Source: Streptomyces glomeratus
GTDB taxonomy: Bacteria > Actinomycetota > Actinomycetes > Streptomycetales > Streptomycetaceae
DNA: 64,000 bases
NCBI RefSeq assembly: GCF_021462825.1
Contig: NZ_JAKEEB010000013.1
Span: forward strand, 62,001 to 126,000
Direction of reading: 5' to 3'
Part shown: positions 16,774 to 25,265 of the stretch, in pieces
Numbering within the stretch: the first letter of the stretch is position 1
Layout: each line of letters opens with the position of its first letter
The notes under the pieces: generated by a model
Database searches by the model: none
What the model saw: the letters and a program-made list of their open reading frames with translations, nothing else
Told to the model about the DNA's origin: nothing
Position numbers and translations under genes: made by a program

Positions 16774-17865
16774 ATGACTCAGGGGGCCGGTCAGGGACCC
16801 GAGGCGGAACGGACGGCGACGTTGCGCGACTTCCGGGTGCCCGCGTACGTCCACGAGACCGGTCCGTACGCGCAGAGCACGCCCCCCGGAGAGGTCACCG
16901 GACCACCCGCGCAGCCGGAGGCGTACCCCGACGGCTACTCCGACGCGTACACCCCCACCGAGCGGGACCTCCCGGTCATCAACCGCGGTGACACGCAGGT
17001 GGCCATCGACCCGGTCTCCGTCCCCGCCGCGCCCCCCGCCGAAGGGCCCGGACCGCTGTTCGTGGTCGGAGACGTCCACGGCTATCTGGACCAGCTCGTC
17101 GCGGCACTCCAGGAAAAGGGCCTCATCGACGCCCAGGGCCAGTGGTCCGCGGGCACGGCGCGGCTGTGGTTCCTCGGGGACTTCACCGACCGCGGACCCG
17201 ACGGCATCGGTGTGATCGACCTGGTGATGCGGCTGTCCGCGGAGGCGGCCGCGGCCGGCGGCTACTGCAAGGCGCTCATGGGCAACCACGAGCTGCTGCT
17301 GCTCGGCGCCAAACGGTTCGGCGACACGCCCGTCAACTCCGGCGCGGGCACCGCCACCTTCCAGGCGGCCTGGCTGCTCAACGGGGGCCAGAAGACGGAC
17401 ATGGACCGCCTGCAGGACCACCACCTTCAGTGGATGGCCCGTCTCGACGCGGTGGAGGAGGTCGACGGACATCTTCTGGTCCACTCGGACACCACCGCCT
17501 ACCTCGACTACGGCGACTCCATCGAAGCGGTCAACGACACCATCCGCGAGACGCTCACGCGCAATGACGCGGACGAGGTCTGGGATCTCTTCCGGAAGTT
17601 CACCAAGCGCTTCTCCTTCCGCGACGAGGGCGGCGCCGACGCCGTACGGTCCCTGCTGCAGACCTACGGCGGCAGGCGGATCGTCCACGGCCACAGCCCC
17701 ATCCCGTATCTGCTCGGCGAGGTCGGCTCGGAGGACGGCGAGGACGGCACGGGTCCGGTCGTCGAAGGCCCGCACGTCTACGCGGACGGTCTGGCGATCG
17801 CGATGGACGGCGGTGTGACCATGGCCGGGAAACTGCTGGTCCAGCAACTTCCGCTGGACGACTGA
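16774..17865 (+). CDS. Metallophosphoesterase (calcineurin-like)
   Basis: Phosphoesterase of 363 residues. After a Pro-rich, probably disordered N-terminus (about 90 residues) come the dinuclear-metal motifs GDVHGYLDQL, GDFTDRGPDG, GNHELLLLG, a later His in LVHSD and HGHSP, in the order of the PPP/calcineurin-like fold. Metal ligands all appear intact. The ATG at 16774 has GGAGGGG in front; the frame upstream of it is unlikely to be translated. Substrate may be a phosphoprotein or a small phosphate ester; it stands alone between a LacI regulator and a membrane protein. Confidence 0.86.
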   Translation: MTQGAGQGPEAERTATLRDFRVPAYVHETGPYAQSTPPGEVTGPPAQPEAYPDGYSDAYTPTERDLPVINRGDTQVAIDPVSVPAAPPAEGPGPLFVVGDVHGYLDQLVAALQEKGLIDAQGQWSAGTARLWFLGDFTDRGPDGIGVIDLVMRLSAEAAAAGGYCKALMGNHELLLLGAKRFGDTPVNSGAGTATFQAAWLLNGGQKTDMDRLQDHHLQWMARLDAVEEVDGHLLVHSDTTAYLDYGDSIEAVNDTIRETLTRNDADEVWDLFRKFTKRFSFRDEGGADAVRSLLQTYGGRRIVHGHSPIPYLLGEVGSEDGEDGTGPVVEGPHVYADGLAIAMDGGVTMAGKLLVQQLPLDD

Positions 17866-18065
17866 GGTTTCGACGGGACGGCTTCGCCCGGCGGTGACCG
17901 TCCCAGGCGTGCCCGAACCGAGGGGGCAATTTCCGGAAACCCCCTGTCACCGTGTGCCGTCACGGTTCTACCATCGGCTTATCCGTAGCAGGCTCCCCTC
18001 CGTTTCTGCCCGACGGCTCGTCAGCATGCCGAGCCACAAGCCCTACGGAGCATCGGGGGATGCAC

Positions 18066-18932
18066 ATGAACAGCGTTCCGCAGCACCTGCTGAGCGAGGA
18101 CCGCCAGGACTACGAGCGGATCCTCGGTGAGGCGCTGCGCTCCGCACCACACCGCCCGGATCTGGCCGCTGTGGGACAGCGGCTCAACCCCGAACAGCTG
18201 CGCACCATGGCGCTGAACGCGACCGCCCTCATCACCGAGGCGGCGGCGGCCGAATACCAGCACTATGTGCAGGTCCGCGAGGAACTGCGCCGGCCGGCGC
18301 CGTCCGCCCCGCCCGTCCGGGAAAGCACCGAGGAAGACGACTCCGCGGAGCCGGATGCGGACGGCCAGGGGCTCGCCGCCACCATGTCGGAGGCCGCGGC
18401 GAGCGCCGGAGCGGGTGCCGTCGCCGCGGTCCTCGCCCCTTTCCTCGCCGGTGCCGCCGCGGCGATCTTCCTGCTCGTCGGCTACATCCTCAAGATGGTC
18501 AACCCCGACCAGGCGTTCGCCCGGACCCTCCTGACCACCGGGTGGGTCTTCGGCGCGGTGACCGCGGCGGCGATCCTGGTCGCCGCGATCGGCCTGCTGC
18601 TGACCGCCCTGCGCAACAACTCATCGGCGCGGGACACCGACGCCCGGAGCGAGTTGATCATGGAGGTGGCCCGGGCCCGGGAGGCCTGGCACGAGGCACT
18701 GCTGGAGCGCGGCATCCTGCCGTTCCTCCGCGAGGCCCTCGCCGACCCGGGCACAGCCGCGATGAGCCACAAGGCACCGGAACCGACCCCCAGCCGCATG
18801 CCGCACCTCGGCTACGACCGCCCGGGGTTCAGCAGCCCCGACAGCGGCCCCGCCGCGGGCCCTCGCCCCAGCTTCAGCAGCCCGGACTTCACCAGCCCGG
18901 ACTTCGGAGGCCCGGAACACCAGCCGGAGTGA
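18066..18932 (+). CDS. Hypothetical membrane protein with SPDF-rich tail
   Basis: Unrecognised protein of about 288 residues. The first 90 residues are hydrophilic and helical, residues about 100-190 contain two strongly hydrophobic segments (around AAVLAPFLAGAAAAIFLLVG and FGAVTAAAILVAAIGLLLTA) joined by a short linker, then a charged helix and a tail with repeated FSSPD / FTSPDF units. The likely topology is two membrane helices with both ends in the cytoplasm. Start chosen at the ATG 18066 because GGGGGA sits six bases before it; 18060 is an alternative. It converges on thiC, separated by a shared stem-loop. Confidence 0.75.
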   Translation: MNSVPQHLLSEDRQDYERILGEALRSAPHRPDLAAVGQRLNPEQLRTMALNATALITEAAAAEYQHYVQVREELRRPAPSAPPVRESTEEDDSAEPDADGQGLAATMSEAAASAGAGAVAAVLAPFLAGAAAAIFLLVGYILKMVNPDQAFARTLLTTGWVFGAVTAAAILVAAIGLLLTALRNNSSARDTDARSELIMEVARAREAWHEALLERGILPFLREALADPGTAAMSHKAPEPTPSRMPHLGYDRPGFSSPDSGPAAGPRPSFSSPDFTSPDFGGPEHQPE

Positions 18933-18951
18933 GGGACCTCGACCACCGAAG

Positions 18952-18985
18952 CCGGCCCGCGTTCTCTCGATGGAGTGCGGGCCGG
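18952..18985. terminator. Bidirectional stem-loop between convergent genes
   Basis: CCGGCCCGC and GCGGGCCGG pair around a 16-base loop, between the membrane protein gene (plus) and thiC (minus). It can end transcripts from both sides. Confidence 0.7.
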
Positions 18986-19034
18986 AACTTCGCCCAGGGA
19001 CCTGTCCCGGCTCCCGGCACCGCACGGCGGCGGA

Positions 19035-20837
19035 TCACTCCACGATCGGCAGGTACACCTGGTTCCCGCTCGCCGCGAATTCCTTCGACTTCTGGAGCAT
19101 CCCCTCGGCGATCTCCTCCGCCGTCGCACCCGCGGCCGCCTCACCGCCGAACCGCTCCGTGATGCTCTGGCTGATCTTCATGGAGCAGAACTTCGGACCG
19201 CACATCGAGCAGAAGTGGGCCGTCTTGGCGGGCTCGGCGGGAAGGGTCTCGTCGTGGAAGTCACGGGCTGTGTCCGGGTCGAGGGCCAGGTTGAACTGGT
19301 CCTCCCAGCGGAATTCGAAACGCGCGTCGGACAGCGCGTCGTCCCACTCCTGTGCGCCCGGGTGCCCCTTGGCGAGGTCGGCCGCGTGGGCGGCGATCTT
19401 GTACGTGATGACGCCGGTCTTGACGTCGTCACGGTTGGGCAGCCCCAGGTGCTCCTTGGGGGTGACGTAGCAGAGCATGGCCGTGCCCCACCAGGCGATC
19501 ATCGCGGCGCCGATACCGGAGGTGATGTGGTCGTACGCCGGCGCGATGTCCGTGGTCAGCGGGCCGAGCGTATAGAACGGAGCCTCATCGCAGATCTCCT
19601 GCTGAAGGTCGATGTTCTCCTTGATCTTGTGCATCGGGACGTGGCCCGGGCCCTCGATCATGGTCTGTACGTGGAAACGCCTCGCGATGCGGCCGAGCTC
19701 CCCGAGAGTACGCAGCTCCGCGAACTGCGCCTCGTCGTTCGCGTCCGCGATCGAGCCGGGCCGTAGGCCGTCGCCCAGCGAGTAGGTGACGTCGTAGGCC
19801 GCGAGGATCTCGCAGAGCTCCTCGAAGTTCTCGTAGAGGAACGACTCCTTGTGGTGCGCGAGGCACCACGCCGCCATGATCGAGCCGCCGCGCGAGACGA
19901 TGCCGGTCTTGCGGTTCGCCGTCAGCGGTACGTACGCCAGGCGCACACCCGCATGGACCGTCATATAGTCCACGCCCTGCTCGGCTTGCTCGATGACCGT
20001 GTCTTTGTAGATCTCCCAGGTCAGCTCCTCGGCCTTGCCGTCGACCTTCTCGAGCGCCTGGTAGAGCGGCACCGTGCCGATGGGTACGGGGGAGTTGCGC
20101 AGCACCCATTCACGGGTGGTGTGGATGTTGCGGCCGGTGGACAGATCCATGACCGTGTCGGCGCCCCAACGGGTCGCCCAGGTCATCTTCTCGACCTCCT
20201 CCTCGATGGAGGAGGTGACCGCGGAGTTGCCGATGTTCGCATTGACCTTCACCAGGAACCGCTTGCCGATGATCATCGGCTCGATCTCCGGGTGGTTGAC
20301 ATTGGCCGGCAGCACCGCGCGGCCCGCTGCGATCTCCTCGCGGACGACCTCGGGAGAGACGTTCTCCCGGAGGGCCACGAACTCCATCTCCGGTGTGATC
20401 TCCCCGCGACGCGCGTACGCGAGCTGCGTCACCGCGTTGCCGTCGCGGCCGCGGCGCGGCTGGCGCGAGCGTCCCGGGAACACCGCGTCGAGATTGCGCA
20501 GGCCCCCACGCGGCGACGTGTGCCTGATTCCGTCGTCCTCGGGACGGACGGGGCGGCCTGCGTATTCCTCGGTGTCTCCGCGAGCGATGATCCAGTTCTC
20601 CCGCAGCGGCGCAAGGCCCCTGCGGACATCGGTTTCGGCGACCGGATCGGTGTACGGGCCGGAGGTGTCGTACAAGGTGACCGACCGCCCGTTGGTGAGA
20701 TGCACCTGCCGGACCGGCACCCGCAGATCGGGGCGCGAGCCCTCGATGTACGCCTTGTGCCAGCCGATGGACTTCCCGGCCTCCTGGGGCTCTTGGCCCT
20801 GGACGGAGGCAGGCGTGCGTGCGTCCTTGTTGGTCAT
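19035..20837 (-). CDS. thiC: Phosphomethylpyrimidine synthase
   Basis: Radical-SAM enzyme of 600 residues that turns 5-aminoimidazole ribotide into HMP phosphate in thiamine biosynthesis. It shows the long conserved ThiC core (for example YMTVHAGVR, ISRGGS-like SRGGSIMAAWCL, IEGPGHVPMHKI) and the C-terminal cluster motif in HFCSMCGPKFCSM, a CxxCx4C that holds the 4Fe-4S cluster. Length matches the family. The ATG at 20837 is set by the riboswitch-linked GGGAG just upstream, so thiamine pyrophosphate should block translation. Monocistronic here. Confidence 0.97.
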   Translation of the reverse strand: MTNKDARTPASVQGQEPQEAGKSIGWHKAYIEGSRPDLRVPVRQVHLTNGRSVTLYDTSGPYTDPVAETDVRRGLAPLRENWIIARGDTEEYAGRPVRPEDDGIRHTSPRGGLRNLDAVFPGRSRQPRRGRDGNAVTQLAYARRGEITPEMEFVALRENVSPEVVREEIAAGRAVLPANVNHPEIEPMIIGKRFLVKVNANIGNSAVTSSIEEEVEKMTWATRWGADTVMDLSTGRNIHTTREWVLRNSPVPIGTVPLYQALEKVDGKAEELTWEIYKDTVIEQAEQGVDYMTVHAGVRLAYVPLTANRKTGIVSRGGSIMAAWCLAHHKESFLYENFEELCEILAAYDVTYSLGDGLRPGSIADANDEAQFAELRTLGELGRIARRFHVQTMIEGPGHVPMHKIKENIDLQQEICDEAPFYTLGPLTTDIAPAYDHITSGIGAAMIAWWGTAMLCYVTPKEHLGLPNRDDVKTGVITYKIAAHAADLAKGHPGAQEWDDALSDARFEFRWEDQFNLALDPDTARDFHDETLPAEPAKTAHFCSMCGPKFCSMKISQSITERFGGEAAAGATAEEIAEGMLQKSKEFAASGNQVYLPIVE

Positions 20838-20845
20838 GAGACCTA

Positions 20846-20975
20846 CTCCCTACGCCGGCATTACCCGGTAACAGGTTCAGCGGTCGACGCAGCAGTTCCC
20901 GCCGCCGATGTTCCACGTGAAACATCGCGTTGCGGAGGTCAGCGCCCTCTCAGCCCGGTGCTCCGAGCTCCCGCG
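20846..20975 (-). promoter_or_regulatory. TPP riboswitch (THI element) of thiC
   Basis: On the minus strand the leader contains the conserved GGGCTGAGAGGG block (around 20942-20956) and the 3' block ACCTGTTACCGGGTAATGCC (around 20857-20876), ending in GTAGGGAG, which overlaps the thiC ribosome site. This is the standard TPP aptamer with translational control. The variable P3 arm between the blocks contains a hairpin built on a near-parS sequence (20910-20923). Confidence 0.93.
20910..20923. other. parS-like site, one mismatch
   Basis: GTTCCACGTGAAAC on plus differs from parS at one position. It lies inside the thiC TPP riboswitch, in the variable P3 arm, where its flanks extend it into a 20-base hairpin (GAT...ATC). 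The site at 28199 is the identical variant in the opposite orientation. Confidence 0.6.
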
Positions 20976-21055
20976 TGTGCAAAGGTACTTTCACGCTAGC
21001 GTCTGATTGGGCAAGCTGAACAGTGGGCCTCAGGCGTTCCTGCGATGATCGGGCG

Positions 21056-22423
21056 GTGACACCTCCCTCACATCCCCCCGCGCGCTCAGCGTCCGAGCCG
21101 CTTCCCGACCATGGCCCGGGCGGCGGACACGTCCACTCCCACAGTCACAGTCATGGCCCCGCCGCCCCGGTGTCACGGCATCTGCGCAGAGTCATCGCCG
21201 CGATCCTCATCCCGTTCACGGCGGCGGTCGTGGTCGGGCTCGTGGTGCTGTGGCCCGGCGGCGTGCCGCCGCACAATCGTTCCGGCGTCGGGTTCGACCG
21301 GCAGACCCAACAGGCCACGGTCACCACGGTCGTGGCGGTGGACTGTACATCCGTGAACGCCTCGGGCGGGCCTCCGAACGGGAACGCGCCCACCGGCGGC
21401 GGTTCGGCCCCACAGCGGCCGGACGGCACCTGCAAGAAGGCGACGGTCCGCGTCGACACAGGCAAGGACAAGGGCCGCACCTTCACTGAGATCGTCCAGC
21501 CGGACCAGTCACGGCAGTTGCACGAGGGCGAGAAGGTCGTGGTCGCATACGAGCCCTCCGCGCCCAAGGAACTTCAGTACTCGGTGACCGATGTGGACCG
21601 AAAGTTCCCCATGGCCCTGCTCGCCGGCATCTTCGCCGTCGCGGTGGTGGTCGTGGGCCGGATGCGCGGGGTCATGGCGCTCGTCGCGCTGGCCGTCAGT
21701 TTCCTGGTGCTCAGTCTCTTCATCCTGCCCGCGATCCTGCAGGGCGCGAATCCGCTGCTCGTGGCCGTGGTCGGGTCGAGCGCCATCATGCTGATCGCCC
21801 TGTACATGTGCCACGGTCTCTCGGCCCGTACCTCCGTCGCGGTACTCGGCACGCTCATCTCCCTGTCGCTGATCGGCGTACTGGGCTCGGAGTTCATCGA
21901 CTGGGCCGCGCTGACCGGCAATACGGACGACAACACCGGTCTGATCCACGGGCTGTACCCGCACATCGACATGAGCGGTCTGCTGCTCGCCGGGGTCATC
22001 ATCGGTTCGCTCGGCGTCCTCGACGACGTGACCGTCACGCAGACATCCGCGGTCTGGGAACTGCACGAGGCCAACCCCTCGATGGGCTGGCGCGGTCTGT
22101 ACCGTGCGGGCATCCGCATCGGCCGCGACCACATAGCCTCGGTCGTCAACACACTCGTCCTGGCCTATGCGGGCGCGGCCCTGCCCCTGCTGCTGCTCTT
22201 CTCGATCGCCCAGAGCAGCGTGGTCTCGGTCGCGGGCAGCGAACTGGTCGCCGAGGAGATCGTGCGCACGCTGGTGGGCTCGATCGGGCTGGTCGCCTCG
22301 GTGCCGGTGACGACGGTCCTGGCCGCCGTCGTCGTCTCGGCCGACCGCCCGGGCAGAGCCGACGCCACCCCGGCTGCGGTGGCCCCGGCCCGTGCGGGGA
22401 GAGGGCGCCGCCGCAAGCGCTGA
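21056..22423 (+). CDS. YibE/F family integral membrane protein
   Basis: Membrane protein of 455 residues. A His/Ser-rich N-terminus (HVHSHSHSHG) precedes one helix (residues about 50-75), then an extracytoplasmic domain of about 110 residues, then six or more helices of the YibE/F family (blocks MALLAGIFAVAVVVVGRMRG, LGVLDDVTVTQTSAVWEL, RDHIASVVNTLVLAYAGAALP). Function is not established in the family; the His-rich head suggests metal contact, but that is inference. GTG start at 21056, with a GGGCGG leader; frame upstream is unsupported. Divergent from thiC. Confidence 0.8.
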   Translation: MTPPSHPPARSASEPLPDHGPGGGHVHSHSHSHGPAAPVSRHLRRVIAAILIPFTAAVVVGLVVLWPGGVPPHNRSGVGFDRQTQQATVTTVVAVDCTSVNASGGPPNGNAPTGGGSAPQRPDGTCKKATVRVDTGKDKGRTFTEIVQPDQSRQLHEGEKVVVAYEPSAPKELQYSVTDVDRKFPMALLAGIFAVAVVVVGRMRGVMALVALAVSFLVLSLFILPAILQGANPLLVAVVGSSAIMLIALYMCHGLSARTSVAVLGTLISLSLIGVLGSEFIDWAALTGNTDDNTGLIHGLYPHIDMSGLLLAGVIIGSLGVLDDVTVTQTSAVWELHEANPSMGWRGLYRAGIRIGRDHIASVVNTLVLAYAGAALPLLLLFSIAQSSVVSVAGSELVAEEIVRTLVGSIGLVASVPVTTVLAAVVVSADRPGRADATPAAVAPARAGRGRRRKR

Positions 22424-22477
22424 GACGTCCCGGACCGGTATGACGCCCCAGCAGAAGCGTTACGGCGCCGCGCGCCC

Positions 22478-22915
22478 TCAGCCTGCGCTCTGCTCCTCCG
22501 CCAGGATCCGGTCCAGCGCCTCCTCAAGATGCGCATCGAAGTCGGCGAGTGATCCCTCCTGCCCGAGCGGCACCAGCTTGTCGGTGCGGTCGAGGAACGC
22601 CACCAGGGGTGCCGCACCCGACCGGAACACCGCCCGGTCGCCGCCCACCTGGAGCCGGATCAGCACATCACCGAAGGTGTCCGGCTCGGCGGGCGCGATA
22701 TGCACATCGCCGTCGCCGCACGGCCGGCCCACCCCGTCCACCAGCAGCTCACGACCGAACGCCCAGGTCACGGGCGCGTCCCCGGGCAGATGGAAGGTCA
22801 GACGCACCGCATAGGGATCACAGGTTTCGTAACACAGCTCCACCGGAATGCGGAAGGAGAGCTCCTCGGACACGAGAAAGCTCATCATGACCTCTGCCTG
22901 CACCGACTCGCGCAT
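22478..22915 (-). CDS. ssgA: SsgA, sporulation-septation regulator
   Basis: SsgA-like (SALP) protein found only in morphologically complex actinomycetes; SsgA and SsgB steer FtsZ-ring placement and so control septation in aerial hyphae. The sequence matches SsgA of S. coelicolor almost throughout as I recall it (SFLVSEELSFRIPVEL, TFHLPGDAPVTWAFGREL, APLVAFLDRTDKLVPLG). The ATG at 22915 gives 145 residues; an internal MM at codons 10-11 gives the 136 residues usually cited and has AGAGG before it, so the start is open. Next to ssgR, as in S. coelicolor, which supports the name over other SALPs. Confidence 0.93.
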   Translation of the reverse strand: MRESVQAEVMMSFLVSEELSFRIPVELCYETCDPYAVRLTFHLPGDAPVTWAFGRELLVDGVGRPCGDGDVHIAPAEPDTFGDVLIRLQVGGDRAVFRSGAAPLVAFLDRTDKLVPLGQEGSLADFDAHLEEALDRILAEEQSAG

Positions 22916-23015
22916 CGTCTACCCCGTCAGTAGCCGTCGACTGGCCAGGAATGATCCCCCTGACACCTGCTGGAAGTTTGCTGAACGTACATGGCGGATC
23001 ACAAGGAGTGAGTTT

Positions 23016-23861
23016 TCAGATGCTGATAGAGAGGGCGAGTGTCCCTAGCAGTCCGCCGGTCTCCGCCTGCAGCCGACGGGCCGCCGGCAGCAGCCGGTGG
23101 GCTTGGTGGGAGGGCAGGGAGATGGCCACCGCCGCGGCCGTCGAGCCGACGGTGAGGGGGATCGCAGCGCAGGCCGTACCCAGCGTGTACTCCTGGCATT
23201 CGATGACGGGTTCCCCCGGTTCCACGTGCTCCAGACGGCACTCCAGGCTGCGGTTGTCACGCACCGTGTATGGAGTGAGCGGCTGCACCGGATAGCGGTC
23301 GAGGTGATCGCGCCGGGCCTCTTCGTCGAGCTGCGACAGCAGGCACTGACCGATCGCGTGTGCATGGCCGGTCTCCCGGAAGTCGGCCCATCCCCCGACG
23401 GCCGGACCGCCCGGGCCGGCGGCAACACCGAGGACCTCGATCTCACCCTCGCGGTAGACCGCGTAGTAGACCGGGACACCGATCGAATCACGCCATTGTG
23501 CGAGCGCTTCGTTCATCATGGTGCGACGTTTCTGCTGGGCCGCGGTGCCACTCAGCCGCTCGGCTGCCTCCCCGAGGAAGAACAGGCCCTTCTCCCGGCG
23601 CAGATAGCCCTCGTGGGTCAGGGTGCGCAGGAGGTGGTACGCCGTGGGCAGCGCGAGGCCGACCTCACGGGCCAACTGCTTGGCGGGGGCCCCGTACTCG
23701 TGCTCGGCGACGGCCTCCAGCAGCCGCATCGCACGCTGCACCGATCCGATGAGGGTGGTGGACTGCGCCGCCGCGGGCGGAAGGTGCTCTTCCGCCGGGG
23801 AGGCACGCCGCTGCGCGGGTGGGGCGGACGACTGTGCAGGTGCGGTGCCAACCGTGGCCAA
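23016..23861 (-). CDS. ssgR: SsgR, IclR-family activator of ssgA
   Basis: IclR-type regulator of 281 residues. After a Pro/Ala-rich head of about 35 residues comes the winged HTH (LIGSVQRAMRLLEAVAEH to LRREKGLFFLGEAA) and an effector domain with PVYYAVYREGEIEVLG. In S. coelicolor SsgR is needed to transcribe ssgA, and the order ssgR-ssgA with 100 bp between is the same here. Translation appears to start at TTG 23861 with GGGAG seven bases before; an internal start nearer the HTH is possible. The leader contains a 9-bp hairpin (23887-23910). Confidence 0.88.
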   Translation of the reverse strand: MATVGTAPAQSSAPPAQRRASPAEEHLPPAAAQSTTLIGSVQRAMRLLEAVAEHEYGAPAKQLAREVGLALPTAYHLLRTLTHEGYLRREKGLFFLGEAAERLSGTAAQQKRRTMMNEALAQWRDSIGVPVYYAVYREGEIEVLGVAAGPGGPAVGGWADFRETGHAHAIGQCLLSQLDEEARRDHLDRYPVQPLTPYTVRDNRSLECRLEHVEPGEPVIECQEYTLGTACAAIPLTVGSTAAAVAISLPSHQAHRLLPAARRLQAETGGLLGTLALSISI

Positions 23862-23886
23862 AGGTCACTCCCGGAGCACGAGGTGG

Positions 23887-23910
23887 CCTCCCGTGCGGGG
23901 ACACGGGAGG
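23887..23910 (-). other. Leader hairpin before ssgR
   Basis: CCTCCCGTG and CACGGGAGG form a perfect 9-bp stem with a 6-base loop, 25 bp before the TTG start of ssgR. It is in the 5' leader, not a gene end. It could affect translation; no known riboswitch class fits. Confidence 0.45.
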
Positions 23911-24110
23911 GGATGCACCGCGCGCGGGGCCGCCGCGCGCCGGGCTCCGGACTTTAACGGCCGCCCACCGGCCGCCGACGGCGTCACCGGGAAAACTTCC
24001 CTCGCCCGAGGGAACCTCAGGTTCCTGTTACCGGCGCCCTGTTGCCGACCGCCGGGCCGGTCCCCTGCCGCCCCGTGAAGCCGCCCTCCGCCCGATGCGC
24101 TCCGTGGGGC

Positions 24111-24323
24111 TCACCAGTCGCCGCGTGACGACGAACTCGACATGAACTTCCGTACGACGTAGATCAGTCCGCCGACCAGAGCGACGAAGAGCAGCACCTT
24201 GAACAGCAGCTGGATGACGAAGCTGACGACGGTCGCTATCACACTGCCGAAAACCACCAGGGCGATGACCGGCACCGCGATCCACTTCACCCACCACGGC
24301 AAACCCGCGAAGAACTCTCGCAT
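24111..24323 (-). CDS. Small membrane protein, DUF5326-like
   Basis: 70-residue protein starting MREFFAGLPWWVKWIAVPVI. One long hydrophobic stretch from about residue 10 to 55, probably two helices, ending in a short SSSSSRGDW tail. It resembles the DUF5326 proteins of streptomycetes, whose function is unknown. ATG at 24323 chosen because homology starts there and the upstream frame is Arg/Gly filler. It lies between ssgR and a cupin gene, all on the minus strand, but the gaps of 150-250 bp argue against one operon. Confidence 0.75.
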   Translation of the reverse strand: MREFFAGLPWWVKWIAVPVIALVVFGSVIATVVSFVIQLLFKVLLFVALVGGLIYVVRKFMSSSSSRGDW

Positions 24324-24489
24324 CGCCCTCGTCCTTGTCTGTCCGCCCGTTGCCCCGCGTCCTTTTGGGGGGCTCCGCAACCGGGTCCTTCTGTCCTGCC
24401 TCGATGCTAGGACCGCGAAGGGGCGGATCGCGGAACTCGCGCCCCTTGTCCTCCCCTGATCGTTCCCCTAGGGAACCCCGAGACGGGTC

Positions 24490-24807
24490 TCAGCTCTCCG
24501 GTGGAGAGAACACCACCAGAACCCTCAGGTCCTCGGTGATGTGGTGGAACTTGTGGGCGACCCCGGCGGGCACGTAGACGACGCTTCCGCGTGCGACCTG
24601 GGTGGTCTCCAGGCCCACGGTGATCGAGGCGCGGCCGCTGGCGACGAAGTACACCTCGTCCTGATGGTGTGGCTTCTGCGGGTCGAGGTCGCCGGCGTCG
24701 AGCGCGTACAGGCCGACCGACATGTTCCGCTCCCGCAGGAACTGCAGATAGGCGCCGTCGTTGGCGGCACGCTCCGCCTCCAGTTCGTCCAGCCGGAAAG
24801 CCTTCAT
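24490..24807 (-). CDS. Small cupin-domain protein
   Basis: Single-domain cupin of 105 residues. The metal site is visible: first motif PHHQDEVYFVASGRASITVG (with H-x-H-like HH and the Glu) and second motif with YVPAGVAHKFHH. Such small cupins can be sensors, isomerases or dioxygenases; nothing here selects among them. ATG at 24807, with GGAGG (from aaggaggggcaggagcg) upstream. Divergent from the holin-like gene, 69 bp away. Confidence 0.82.
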   Translation of the reverse strand: MKAFRLDELEAERAANDGAYLQFLRERNMSVGLYALDAGDLDPQKPHHQDEVYFVASGRASITVGLETTQVARGSVVYVPAGVAHKFHHITEDLRVLVVFSPPES

Positions 24808-24876
24808 CGCTCCTGCCCCTCCTTGCTCGGCCTTGCTCACTATTCGCCTCTGATCCCGTCTGCCACGATCAGACAC

Positions 24877-25257
24877 ATGAAGAATTTCGTAGTCAAGACG
24901 ATCGCCAACGCCGGGGCCCTCGCCGTCGCCGTATGGCTGCTCGACAAGATCACCCTGACGGGTTCCGGCACGGCCAAGAAGGTCGGCACGCTCATCGTGG
25001 TCGCGCTGATCTTCGGGCTGGTGAACTTCCTGGTCAAGCCGGTGGTGAAGGTACTGACCTTCCCCCTGTTCATCCTGACGCTCGGGCTGATAACCCTGGT
25101 GGTCAATGCTCTGATGCTGCTGCTCACCTCCTGGGTGGCGGGCAAACTGGACCTGAGCTTCCATGTCGAGGGCTTCTGGACCGCCGTCCTGGGTGGCCTG
25201 ATCATTTCGATCGTCTCCTGGGCGCTGCACATGGTGCTTCCCGACGACGAGGACTGA
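24877..25257 (+). CDS. Phage-holin-family (YvlD-like) membrane protein
   Basis: 126-residue protein with four hydrophobic helices and the family blocks KNFVVKTIANAGALAVAVWL, GLVNFLVKPVVKVLTFPLF and TLGLITLVVNALML. It belongs to the Phage_holin_4_2 family, which in most bacteria is a resident membrane protein of unknown role and not a phage lysis gene; no other phage genes are near. ATG at 24877. It is 8 bp from ptpA and may form an operon with it and the PLP enzyme. Confidence 0.85.
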   Translation: MKNFVVKTIANAGALAVAVWLLDKITLTGSGTAKKVGTLIVVALIFGLVNFLVKPVVKVLTFPLFILTLGLITLVVNALMLLLTSWVAGKLDLSFHVEGFWTAVLGGLIISIVSWALHMVLPDDED

Positions 25258-25265
25258 GTGACCGC

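Noticed and set aside
23224..23240. TTCCACGTG sequence in ssgR as a parS-like site
   Set aside because: Only one half fits; the other half has several mismatches.
24877..25257. Phage remnant suggested by the holin-family name
   Set aside because: This holin family is a common resident membrane protein and no other phage gene, integrase or att repeat is nearby.
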